Assembly (NCBI GenBank): GCA_025929125.1
Contig: JAICMT010000157.1
Span: forward strand, 1-5,070
Direction: 5' to 3'
Source: Acidobacteriaceae bacterium
Lineage (GTDB): Bacteria; Acidobacteriota; Terriglobia; Terriglobales; Acidobacteriaceae
DNA: 5,070 bases
The notes below the pieces were generated by a model, which did no database searches, was not told the DNA's origin, and was given only the letters and a program-made list of their open reading frames with translations. Of this stretch, positions 1 to 5,070 are shown in pieces. The position numbers and the translations under genes are program-made. Within the stretch, counting starts at the first letter, position 1. The number at the start of each line of letters is the position of its first letter.

Positions 1-148
1 CCGTGCATGCGCCGCACTCGCCCTCGCCGCAGCCATATTTTGTGCCGGTCAGGTTCAGGCGATTGCGCAGCACGGAAAGTAGAGTTTCGTCGTCGGGGGC
101 ATCGACCCGTACCGCCCGGCCATTGATGGAAAGTGTTCGCGTGGCCAT
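1..148 (-). CDS. [2Fe-2S]-binding small subunit of a molybdenum hydroxylase (N-terminal fragment, cut by window edge)
   Basis: The 49 visible residues form the start of a plant-type ferredoxin domain: a beta-rich N-terminus (TLSINGRAVRVD), then LLSVLRNRLNLTGTKYGC and the cluster loop with Cys40, Cys45 and Cys48 (C-x4-C-x2-C). This pattern is characteristic of the small subunit of the xanthine dehydrogenase / CO dehydrogenase / isoquinoline 1-oxidoreductase family. In that family the subunit passes electrons from a molybdopterin-cytosine-dinucleotide large subunit to an external acceptor. Family members are usually about 150-170 residues, with a second [2Fe-2S] domain that would lie beyond the left edge. 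The ATG at 148 is preceded by GGAG (155-158) at a 6-nt spacing. An in-frame ATG at 178 would add ten residues (MLFPQQLEHT) but has a poorer ribosome site, so I prefer 148. The substrate cannot be told from this fragment; an aldehyde, N-heterocycle or xanthine oxidase are all possible. Confidence 0.88.
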   Translation of the reverse strand, partial: MATRTLSINGRAVRVDAPDDETLLSVLRNRLNLTGTKYGCGEGECGACT

Positions 149-255
149 CGTGTGCTCCAGCTGTTGCGGAAACAGCATATGCCTTGGACGTAATCTTCGT
201 CAGCAAGGAGAGGCAAAGCTGATGCGCGGCAGAGAAAACGCCCCCCGGAAGGTAT

Positions 256-305
256 TTCGTCTTAGCGGCGGTACTGCTCGTTCGTCTTAGCGGCGGTACT
301 GCTCG
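256..305. repeat. Perfect 25-bp tandem duplication over the 3' end of the cupin gene
   Basis: Two identical 25-bp units abut at 256-280 and 281-305, each reading TTCGTCTTAGCGGCGGTACT followed by GCTCG on the plus strand; identity runs one further base. The right unit (281-305) contains the last codons and TAA stop of the cupin gene. The left unit (256-280) is a downstream copy of the same Q-Y-R-R-stop coding end, now untranslated. The cupin keeps its expected C-terminus, so the event added a redundant stop context rather than changing the protein. It looks like a recent slippage or unequal-exchange duplication. Confidence 0.93.
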
Positions 306-682
306 TCTGAGACATGTTCGAACCAGTCCACGGTTCGGCCATCCAGCTTTTCGTGGATCGCGATGTGCGTCATGGCGGTGGAGGGGCTCGCTCCATGCCA
401 GTGCCTCTCACCAGGCGCGATGGACACGACATCGCCCGGCCGGATCTCTTCCACCGGGCCACCATCTCGCTGCGCCCAGCCACACCCGGCCGTCACGATC
501 AGGGTCTGGCCAAGGGGATGGGAGTGCCACGCGGTTCGCGCACCAGGCTCAAACGTTACACTCGCACCTTGAACCCGGGCCGGCTCCGCGGACTGCAGGA
601 GCGGATCGATACGCACACTTCCTGTAAACCATTCCGCCGGACCTCGACCTGACGGCTGCGATCCAGCTCTTTTGATCTCCAT
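287..682 (-). CDS. Cupin protein, manganese (R)-hydroxynitrile lyase (GtHNL-like) family
   Basis: A single-domain cupin of 131 residues, cytoplasmic, with no signal peptide. Cupin motif 1 spans about residues 46-68 and carries the metal ligands His53, His55 and Gln59 (HSHPLGQ). Motif 2 includes His94 in PGERHWHG. From family knowledge, these four residues bind Mn(II) in the hydroxynitrile lyase of Granulicella tundricola, and Thr50 and His106 of its active site are also present here. That enzyme reversibly cleaves cyanohydrins such as (R)-mandelonitrile into HCN and an aldehyde. The closest annotation is therefore cupin hydroxynitrile lyase, although its physiological substrate is unknown and many homologues are annotated simply as cupin-domain or carboxymuconolactone-decarboxylase-associated proteins. 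The start is ATG at 682, preceded by a strong AGAGGAG; a TTG at 700 would add six residues but would place this Shine-Dalgarno inside the gene. It sits 148 bp after narK, beyond a terminator, so it is probably a separate transcription unit. Position 110 is His. Confidence 0.9.
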   Translation of the reverse strand: MEIKRAGSQPSGRGPAEWFTGSVRIDPLLQSAEPARVQGASVTFEPGARTAWHSHPLGQTLIVTAGCGWAQRDGGPVEEIRPGDVVSIAPGERHWHGASPSTAMTHIAIHEKLDGRTVDWFEHVSDEQYRR

Positions 683-688
683 CGGTTG

Positions 689-695
689 CTCCTCT
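689..695 (-). promoter_or_regulatory. Ribosome binding site fixing the cupin start
   Basis: AGAGGAG on the minus strand lies 6 nt before the ATG at 682. It favours this start over the in-frame TTG at 700 and gives the 131-residue length known for the GtHNL-type proteins. Confidence 0.8.
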
Positions 696-740
696 GACAA
701 AGACTAGCCCCTTCCTGGAGCCCCGTCATCATCGTCGGAT

Positions 741-784
741 ACAAGAAACAGCCGCCTACTGCAGTGTGATGCAGTCCGCGGCTG
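741..784 (-). terminator. Bipartite hairpin, probable intrinsic terminator after narK
   Basis: Read on the minus strand, CAGCCGC (784-778) pairs with GCGGCTG (755-749). Inside it, after a 2x2 GG/AG mismatch, ACTGCA (775-770) pairs with TGCAGT (763-758) around a 6-nt loop TCACAC. The stem is followed by TTTCTTGT (748-741), an imperfect T-tract. It lies 47 bp past the narK stop, as expected for the end of the nitrate operon. The long GC-rich stem is strong, but the weak T-tract leaves open partial read-through into the cupin gene. Confidence 0.72.
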
Positions 785-830
785 CCCGAGAGAATTTTGG
801 CGGCAGGTCCTTTCGCCCCAGAGTGGCGGC

Positions 831-2093
831 TTAGTCGACGGCGAAGTACCCCTCGTCCCCGATTGCATACTCGGGGCTTTGGATACTCGAAGCGATAGCA
901 CGGCCGCCCGCCCCAACCCAGGTTCGAGTCCAGCTGCGCGCCACGATTCGCATCATGATGAGAATGACAACTGCGAGTGCGGCGTAACAGATCCAGCCTG
1001 CCTGATAGCTCCCTGTGTGCTGTTTGGACAGCCCAAGGACATTGGGCAGGATGCCGCCGCCAAGCGCTCCGATCTCCCCAATCATGCCCCCGGCGACCGC
1101 GGTCGTGAGCGGCCACCGCAATGGCACGAGCTGGAATGTGGCGCCGTTTCCTGCACCCAGAGCGGCGAAACACAACATGAACAGCAGCGTCGTCGTGACG
1201 AGCGACGGGGTTGCCATAAGACCAAAGAGCGCTGCAATGGCAATCAGGAAGACTACGGAAAGAGTGGTGATTCCGCCGATACGGTCGGCGAACCATCCTC
1301 CGAGCACTCGGGTGAGACTGCCGGTCAACGTGGCTAGGACCGTCAGACTCCCGGCCTCCACCTTCGAGACGTGGAACTGGCTGAAGTAAAAGGAGGGAAG
1401 GAACGTCGCCAACCCGAGGAATCCTCCGAAGGTGATCACATAGATCAGGTTGAAATACCAGCCGTCTGCTTCGAACAGGCAGCTCAGATGCTCACGCAGA
1501 CTCTGGTGCTCAATATCTGGCGGCTCCTTCGCGAACAGCACCATGACCCCGAGCGGCAGCAGCATCATGAGCGCGGCGAAGCCATATACATGTTGCCAGC
1601 CCACGTGCATGGCGAGACGAGGAGCCAACAGCGCGGCCAGCGCAGTGCCACTGTTTCCGGCACCGGCGATGCCCATCGCCAGCCCCTTATACTTCTTCGG
1701 GAACCAGCCCGAACCGAGAGAGAGCGCAACGCCAAAGCTGGCGCCCGCGATTCCCAGTAGAACCCCCATGGCCAGGACGTCGTGGTATGTGTGTACGAAA
1801 AAATAACCATAGAGAAGCGCCACCACGATTGCGGACATCTCAAAAGTCGCCGCGTTTTTGCGCCCGATGTATTGTGCCAGCACCCCGAGCGGGAACCGCA
1901 TGCACGCTCCCGCCAGAGTCGGCACCGAGACCATAAAGCCAATCTGAGCCGGTGATAGATGAAAAGCCTGGCTGATGAATGGACCCATGGAGCCGTTCAG
2001 CACCCAGATGGCAAAGCTGAAATCGAAGTAGAGGAAGGCTGCCCACAATGTAGGTGGATGACCGGACTTCATAAAATCTTTGTAATTGGACAC
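831..2093 (-). CDS. narK: NarK/NasA-type nitrate/nitrite MFS transporter
   Basis: A 420-residue inner-membrane protein with about 12 hydrophobic segments, of the nitrate/nitrite porter family of the major facilitator superfamily. It should import nitrate, by proton symport or nitrite exchange. Both nitrate signature motifs are visible: GIAGAGNSGTA at about 141-151 (TM5) and GAGNGATFQLVP at about 313-324 (TM11). The two substrate-binding arginines of the family correspond to Arg66 (MRFPLG, TM2) and Arg262 (TRVLGGWFADRIGG, TM8). The C-terminal tail has the common WVGAGGRA stretch. Its length fits the single-domain NasA/NarK1 group and not NarK1-NarK2 fusions. The start is a GTG at 2093 with GGAGG 6 nt upstream. 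It follows the nitrate reductase gene after 108 bp on the same strand, and no convincing promoter is seen between them, so co-transcription is likely. The transport direction cannot be settled from sequence. Confidence 0.95.
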   Translation of the reverse strand: MSNYKDFMKSGHPPTLWAAFLYFDFSFAIWVLNGSMGPFISQAFHLSPAQIGFMVSVPTLAGACMRFPLGVLAQYIGRKNAATFEMSAIVVALLYGYFFVHTYHDVLAMGVLLGIAGASFGVALSLGSGWFPKKYKGLAMGIAGAGNSGTALAALLAPRLAMHVGWQHVYGFAALMMLLPLGVMVLFAKEPPDIEHQSLREHLSCLFEADGWYFNLIYVITFGGFLGLATFLPSFYFSQFHVSKVEAGSLTVLATLTGSLTRVLGGWFADRIGGITTLSVVFLIAIAALFGLMATPSLVTTTLLFMLCFAALGAGNGATFQLVPLRWPLTTAVAGGMIGEIGALGGGILPNVLGLSKQHTGSYQAGWICYAALAVVILIMMRIVARSWTRTWVGAGGRAIASSIQSPEYAIGDEGYFAVD

Positions 2094-2099
2094 GATGTT

Positions 2100-2104
2100 C
2101 CTCC
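2100..2104 (-). promoter_or_regulatory. Ribosome binding site supporting the GTG start of narK
   Basis: GGAGG on the minus strand is 6 nt before the GTG at 2093. The next in-frame ATG (codon 8, MKSGHPP) has no comparable site, so the GTG start is preferred; the added residues (MSNYKDF) are a plausible cytoplasmic N-terminus. Confidence 0.8.
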
Positions 2105-2201
2105 GGAGATGGATTGGTGTTCACGGTGTGTCGGGCCACGTGGAAACGTCCTGGTTATCCTCAGTGGCTGGCAGACACCGGCAGCATGGCCGGAGAAGAA
2201 C

Positions 2202-4367
2202 TCACTGGACGCCGGACTTCTCAATTCGTACGGCGCATTGTTTAAAATTCGGTTCCCGCGAGATTGGATCGAATGCGCCAAGCGTGACGAGATTCGAGTT
2301 CGATTCCGCGAAATGGAATGGCATAAACACCTGACCTGGCGCGACGATGGACGTGATGCGAAGCTCGAGCCCTGGCACACGGCTGCGCCGCGAGACCACC
2401 GTCACGCGGTCATGAGAACGGAGTTTCAGTCGGGTCGCATCGCTGGGATTCATCTCCAGCCACGCATGCGGCACCATCTTGTTCAAAAGATCGACATGGG
2501 CGGTTTTGGTTCGCGTATGCCAGTGCTCCACGGTTCGCCCCGTATTCAGGATCAGGTCGTATTCCTGGTTGGGTTGCTCCAGGAAGGGCTCACAGGGAAC
2601 GCAGTGCAGCTTCGCTCGGCCATCCGGGGTGGGGAATACGCCATCGGTATACAGACGAACTCCGCCCCATTGCAATCCGTTTGCTCTGTCAATCTCCTCC
2701 CATGAGAACTCGCTGTAGTCGCACATTCGTCCAGCCGAAACCTTTCGCCATTCGTCAAACGCATCGCGAGTCGTTTCCCATTGCGGAAACAGCTGCTCTC
2801 GCATGCCAAGGCATTCTGCAATCTCCAGGAAGATGTCGAAATCCGTGCGCGCCTGCTCCGGAGGATGGACCACCCGGTTCACCTTGCTGATGCGCCGTTC
2901 GGAGTTGGTATAAGTTCCTTCCTTCTCGCCCCAGATCGCTGCCGGCAATACCAGGTGTGCGAATTCACTGGTGGGCGTCGGATGAAATCCGTCCTGGACT
3001 ACCAGGAACTCAACATTGCGCAGCGCATGTTCAAGCAGCTTGTAGTTGGGAAACGAGACCGCGGGATTGGTGGCGATGAACCAGAGAGCTCGAATTCGTC
3101 CGGCGACCGCGCCTTCAATGATGTCCGGGTAGGCAAGCCCACGTGTCTTAGGAATACTGGCGACGTCCACCTTCCAGAGACTCGCAAGTTCCTCCCGGTG
3201 ATCCGCATTCTCGAACTGCCGATAGCCTGGAAGCGAAGAGGTGAAGCCCGCCTCACGTGTCCCCATTGCATTGCACTGACCGGTGATAGAGAACGGCGCC
3301 GCTCCTGCGCGTCCGATGTTTCCGGTGATCAGCGCCAGATTGTTGATCGCTGCCACCGTGACGGCTCCCTGAGTCGAATGGTTCACTCCCATGGTCCAGC
3401 CGATGAAGGCGGCTTTCGCGCGGCCAAAGAGGCTCGCAACGTGCTCGATCTGTGCCGTGCTCAGTCCCGTCACCTCAGACACGTGCTCCGGTGTAAAGGC
3501 GCTGACATAGGCTGCCAACTCCTCATAGCCAGTGGTGTGATGCTCGATGTAATCGCGGTCGATCAGCCCGTCACGAATGAGAATGTGAGCGATCCCATTC
3601 ACCAGAGCGATGTCGCTCCGAGGCTTCAGAGCCAGATGGATATCGGCCATCATGGCGGTCTTGCTCACACGCGGGTCAACCACAATCAACGTGCGGTGCT
3701 TATTCCGGTCAAGACGATTGCAGAGGATCGGGTGATTGTCTGCGATGTTCGCTCCGATCAAAAAGATGACGTCCGCAGTCTCCAGGTCGCTATAGCTTCC
3801 CGGCGGGCCGTCGCTGCCAAAGGATAATTTATAGCCGGAGACTGCGCTTGCCATGCACAGAGTGGTATTGCCGTCGTAGTTCGGCGTCCGAAAGCCAAGC
3901 TGCACCAGTTTGCCGAGCGTGTAGAACTCTTCCGTGACAAGTTGACCGGTTCCAATCACTCCGAGTGAGCCGGATCCGTGACGCGCCTGGATCGCAGTGA
4001 TCCGCTCGACCATGGTGTCGAGCGCTTCCCGCCAGGAGACCGGCTCCAGCCTGCCGTTCTTGCGTAATAGTGGATGCGTGGCACGCCCAGGTGCATCCAG
4101 AATATGGTGCTCACTCAATCCCTTCGGGCAGAGCTTGCCGCGATTCACCGGGTGCTCGGGATTGCCGCGCGCCGCAACTGCCCTGCCACCTTTGACGCCG
4201 ACCAACATCCCGCAGCCCACGGAACAATAGCCGCAGGTTGTCTTCACCCATCGGTCCGCGATGCGCGACTCCGAAATGTAGCCGTATTGTGGATCCTCGC
4301 CAAAGGCGTACTGGTCCTTCGCAGTATCCAGCCCGAGCCGACGCCGCAGTGTCTTGGCTCGGCTCAT
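2202..4367 (-). CDS. nasC: Nitrate reductase catalytic subunit, assimilatory NasC/NarB-type molybdoenzyme
   Basis: A 721-residue member of the Mo-bisMGD (DMSO reductase) superfamily, reducing nitrate to nitrite. The N-terminal [4Fe-4S] domain has Cys45, Cys48, Cys52 and Cys80 (C-x2-C-x3-C-x27-C) with the electron-relay lysine Lys82 in LCPKG. The molybdenum ligand is Cys171 in TTLCMASAVSGY, followed by the SFGSDGPPGSYSD stretch typical of Nas/NarB and Nap enzymes. The C-terminal molybdopterin dinucleotide-binding domain is about 603-721, with NTGRTVEHWHTRTKT and the FMPFHF segment. There is no twin-arginine signal or hydrophobic leader: LRRRLGLD is not followed by an h-region, so the enzyme is cytoplasmic. 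There is no C-terminal [2Fe-2S] domain as found in larger NasA proteins. The ATG at 4367 overlaps the stop of the upstream anchor gene (ATGA) and has AAGGAAGG 5 nt before it; an in-frame reading extends to 4520, but only through the anchor gene's coding region. Also called narB or nasA. A formate dehydrogenase is less likely, since the Mo ligand is Cys in a Nap/Nas context. Confidence 0.93.
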   Translation of the reverse strand: MSRAKTLRRRLGLDTAKDQYAFGEDPQYGYISESRIADRWVKTTCGYCSVGCGMLVGVKGGRAVAARGNPEHPVNRGKLCPKGLSEHHILDAPGRATHPLLRKNGRLEPVSWREALDTMVERITAIQARHGSGSLGVIGTGQLVTEEFYTLGKLVQLGFRTPNYDGNTTLCMASAVSGYKLSFGSDGPPGSYSDLETADVIFLIGANIADNHPILCNRLDRNKHRTLIVVDPRVSKTAMMADIHLALKPRSDIALVNGIAHILIRDGLIDRDYIEHHTTGYEELAAYVSAFTPEHVSEVTGLSTAQIEHVASLFGRAKAAFIGWTMGVNHSTQGAVTVAAINNLALITGNIGRAGAAPFSITGQCNAMGTREAGFTSSLPGYRQFENADHREELASLWKVDVASIPKTRGLAYPDIIEGAVAGRIRALWFIATNPAVSFPNYKLLEHALRNVEFLVVQDGFHPTPTSEFAHLVLPAAIWGEKEGTYTNSERRISKVNRVVHPPEQARTDFDIFLEIAECLGMREQLFPQWETTRDAFDEWRKVSAGRMCDYSEFSWEEIDRANGLQWGGVRLYTDGVFPTPDGRAKLHCVPCEPFLEQPNQEYDLILNTGRTVEHWHTRTKTAHVDLLNKMVPHAWLEMNPSDATRLKLRSHDRVTVVSRRSRVPGLELRITSIVAPGQVFMPFHFAESNSNLVTLGAFDPISREPNFKQCAVRIEKSGVQ

Positions 4368-5070
4368 GCGTGCCTTCCTTGGAGGAATGTCAGCCCCATC
4401 TTCAACGGCACCACCGAAACAAAGAACAGGTACCGACCAGCCAGCAAGCCAGCCCAGCAGAGCAGCACGCCGACAATAGGATGTCCGGTGATCGAAGCCG
4501 CTGAGGCTGCCACGACACATCCGAAGGATGCGTACAGATACGGGAGTAGGGCATCACTGGTGAGCAGGTTGTAACTCGAGCGCAGCTCAAACATTGTCGA
4601 CGTGCGGAGCCGGTAGAGGCGCACCGCCTGGTTCAGAATCCAGGCGGAAGCGAGAGCCAAAGTGGAGGCCGTCGAACTCGTGTGCGCCAGCCCCGAAGCG
4701 ACGGACCCCAGAAGCCCGGCGCTGATGAGGAAATCCAGCGGCGTATGGAGCAAGTTCCAGGAAGGCCGCGCCGGTAACAGGTAAATGAAAGAACTCGCCA
4801 GCGTGGCCAGGATCCCCAATGCTACAGTGAACAGCGCAACTGGACCGTGGAGCCTGCCGGTCGCATGCGGCCTCAAAGCTGTCACAGTCATGACCGTCAG
4901 AGCTCCGAAGAAAACAGTGAAGAGCAGTACCTCCCGGCTGACCCACGATCGTCGCCACATGCGCAGCGCGCGCCATGCGAATGCCGGCCGCCCCAGATGC
5001 ATCGTTGAGATCCCGAGTGCAACTGAGGTAATGCAAAGCAGGATCAGTAGCTCGCGAAAGTTTCCGGGCG
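4364..5070 (-). CDS. DmsC-family molybdoenzyme membrane anchor subunit (N-terminus cut by window edge)
   Basis: The reading frame stays open from the right edge to a TGA at 4364-4366, giving 234 visible residues. An internal Met at 5002 is not the start: the 22 codons before it continue the hydrophobic, family-like reading (LLILLCITSVALGIST) directly into the conserved HLGRP motif followed by SWVSREVLLF. About seven hydrophobic segments are visible, matching the eight-helix DmsC/YnfH fold (E. coli DmsC is 287 residues) without its first helix. From family knowledge, DmsC-type subunits oxidise menaquinol in the inner membrane and pass electrons through a four-cluster DmsB-type Fe-S protein to the catalytic subunit. 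Here the gene is translationally coupled by ATGA to a nitrate reductase, which suggests it anchors or feeds that enzyme. The missing N-terminus could be a normal first helix or could be fused to an Fe-S module; the window cannot tell. Confidence 0.87.
   Translation of the reverse strand, partial: PGNFRELLILLCITSVALGISTMHLGRPAFAWRALRMWRRSWVSREVLLFTVFFGALTVMTVTALRPHATGRLHGPVALFTVALGILATLASSFIYLLPARPSWNLLHTPLDFLISAGLLGSVASGLAHTSSTASTLALASAWILNQAVRLYRLRTSTMFELRSSYNLLTSDALLPYLYASFGCVVAASAASITGHPIVGVLLCWAGLLAGRYLFFVSVVPLKMGLTFLQGRHA
4373..4380 (-). promoter_or_regulatory. Ribosome binding site for the nitrate reductase inside the anchor gene
   Basis: AAGGAAGG on the minus strand, 5 nt before the ATG at 4367, lies within the last codons of the DmsC-like gene (CAA GGA AGG). 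Together with the ATGA overlap it indicates coupled translation of the two subunits and fixes the reductase start. Confidence 0.78.

Noticed and set aside
160..176. 6-bp inverted repeat GCTGTT/AACAGC just upstream of the ribosome site of the [2Fe-2S] gene
   Set aside because: Short stem with a 5-nt loop, no T-tract, and partly inside the coding region if the alternative ATG at 178 is used; not enough for an operator or terminator call.
222..290. Small plus-strand reading frame (22 codons) with AAGGAGAGG at 205-213
   Set aside because: Spacing of the putative ribosome site to the ATG is long, the peptide ends in the duplicated repeat, and it runs into the opposing cupin gene; probably chance.
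683..740. Search for a sigma-70-type promoter before the cupin gene
   Set aside because: No pair of -35 and -10 boxes with acceptable spacing was found; transcription may depend on read-through or an unrecognised promoter.
556..1296. 246-codon open frame on the minus strand
   Set aside because: It is out of frame with narK and the cupin gene, spans the terminator, and gives a low-complexity Arg/Gly/His-rich product.
2178..2193. Short hairpin CCGGC-AGCATG-GCCGG after the nitrate reductase gene considered as a terminator
   Set aside because: Only five base pairs and no T-tract on the minus strand, so it would not be an effective intrinsic terminator.
1959..2705. 248-codon open frame on the plus strand across the narK-reductase gap
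   Set aside because: It runs antisense to two well-supported genes and its product resembles no family I know.
2781..3827. 348-codon open frame on the plus strand
   Set aside because: It is antisense to the nitrate reductase, has no recognisable domain, and is arginine/cysteine-rich as expected of a shadow frame in GC-rich coding DNA.
4368..4520. N-terminal extension of the nitrate reductase to 4520
   Set aside because: The extra 51 residues come from the anchor gene's coding region in another frame and include implausible Cys/Trp-rich sequence; the ATG at 4367 has a good ribosome site.

Overview
The window looks like chromosomal DNA of an acidobacterium, most likely of the Terriglobia/Acidobacteriaceae (Granulicella or Acidobacterium relatives). 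The main reason is the small cupin at 287-682. It matches, in length and in every catalytic position I can recall, the manganese-dependent (R)-hydroxynitrile lyase cupin known from Granulicella tundricola. This placement is inference from recalled protein similarity plus the moderately GC-rich composition; no rRNA or other phylogenetic marker is present.

All recognisable genes lie on the minus strand, so transcription runs from the right edge to the left. From right to left: (i) 5070-4364, a DmsC-family membrane anchor subunit whose N-terminus is cut by the window edge; (ii) 4367-2202, a 721-residue Mo-bisMGD nitrate reductase of the assimilatory NasC/NarB type, overlapping the anchor gene by ATGA; (iii) 2093-831, a NarK/NasA-type nitrate/nitrite MFS transporter with a GTG start; (iv) a bipartite hairpin terminator at 784-741; (v) 682-287, the hydroxynitrile-lyase-like cupin; (vi) a 25-bp tandem duplication at 256-305 that copies the end of the cupin gene including its stop codon; (vii) 148 to the left edge, the N-terminus of a [2Fe-2S] subunit of a molybdenum hydroxylase (xanthine dehydrogenase/isoquinoline oxidoreductase family).

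Genes i-iii read as one nitrate-uptake and reduction operon: NarK brings nitrate in (or exchanges it for nitrite), the cytoplasmic molybdoenzyme reduces it to nitrite, and a DmsC-type quinol-oxidising anchor probably supplies electrons in place of ferredoxin or an NADH-dependent NasB subunit. The pairing of an exported-enzyme type of anchor with a catalytic subunit lacking a Tat signal is the most interesting point here. The electron-transfer Fe-S subunit (DmsB-like) and the nitrite reductase would have to lie beyond the right edge or elsewhere. The cupin and the molybdenum hydroxylase subunit after the terminator appear to be separate units.

There is no gene-free stretch above 300 bases. I saw no RNA gene, CRISPR array, insertion sequence or origin.
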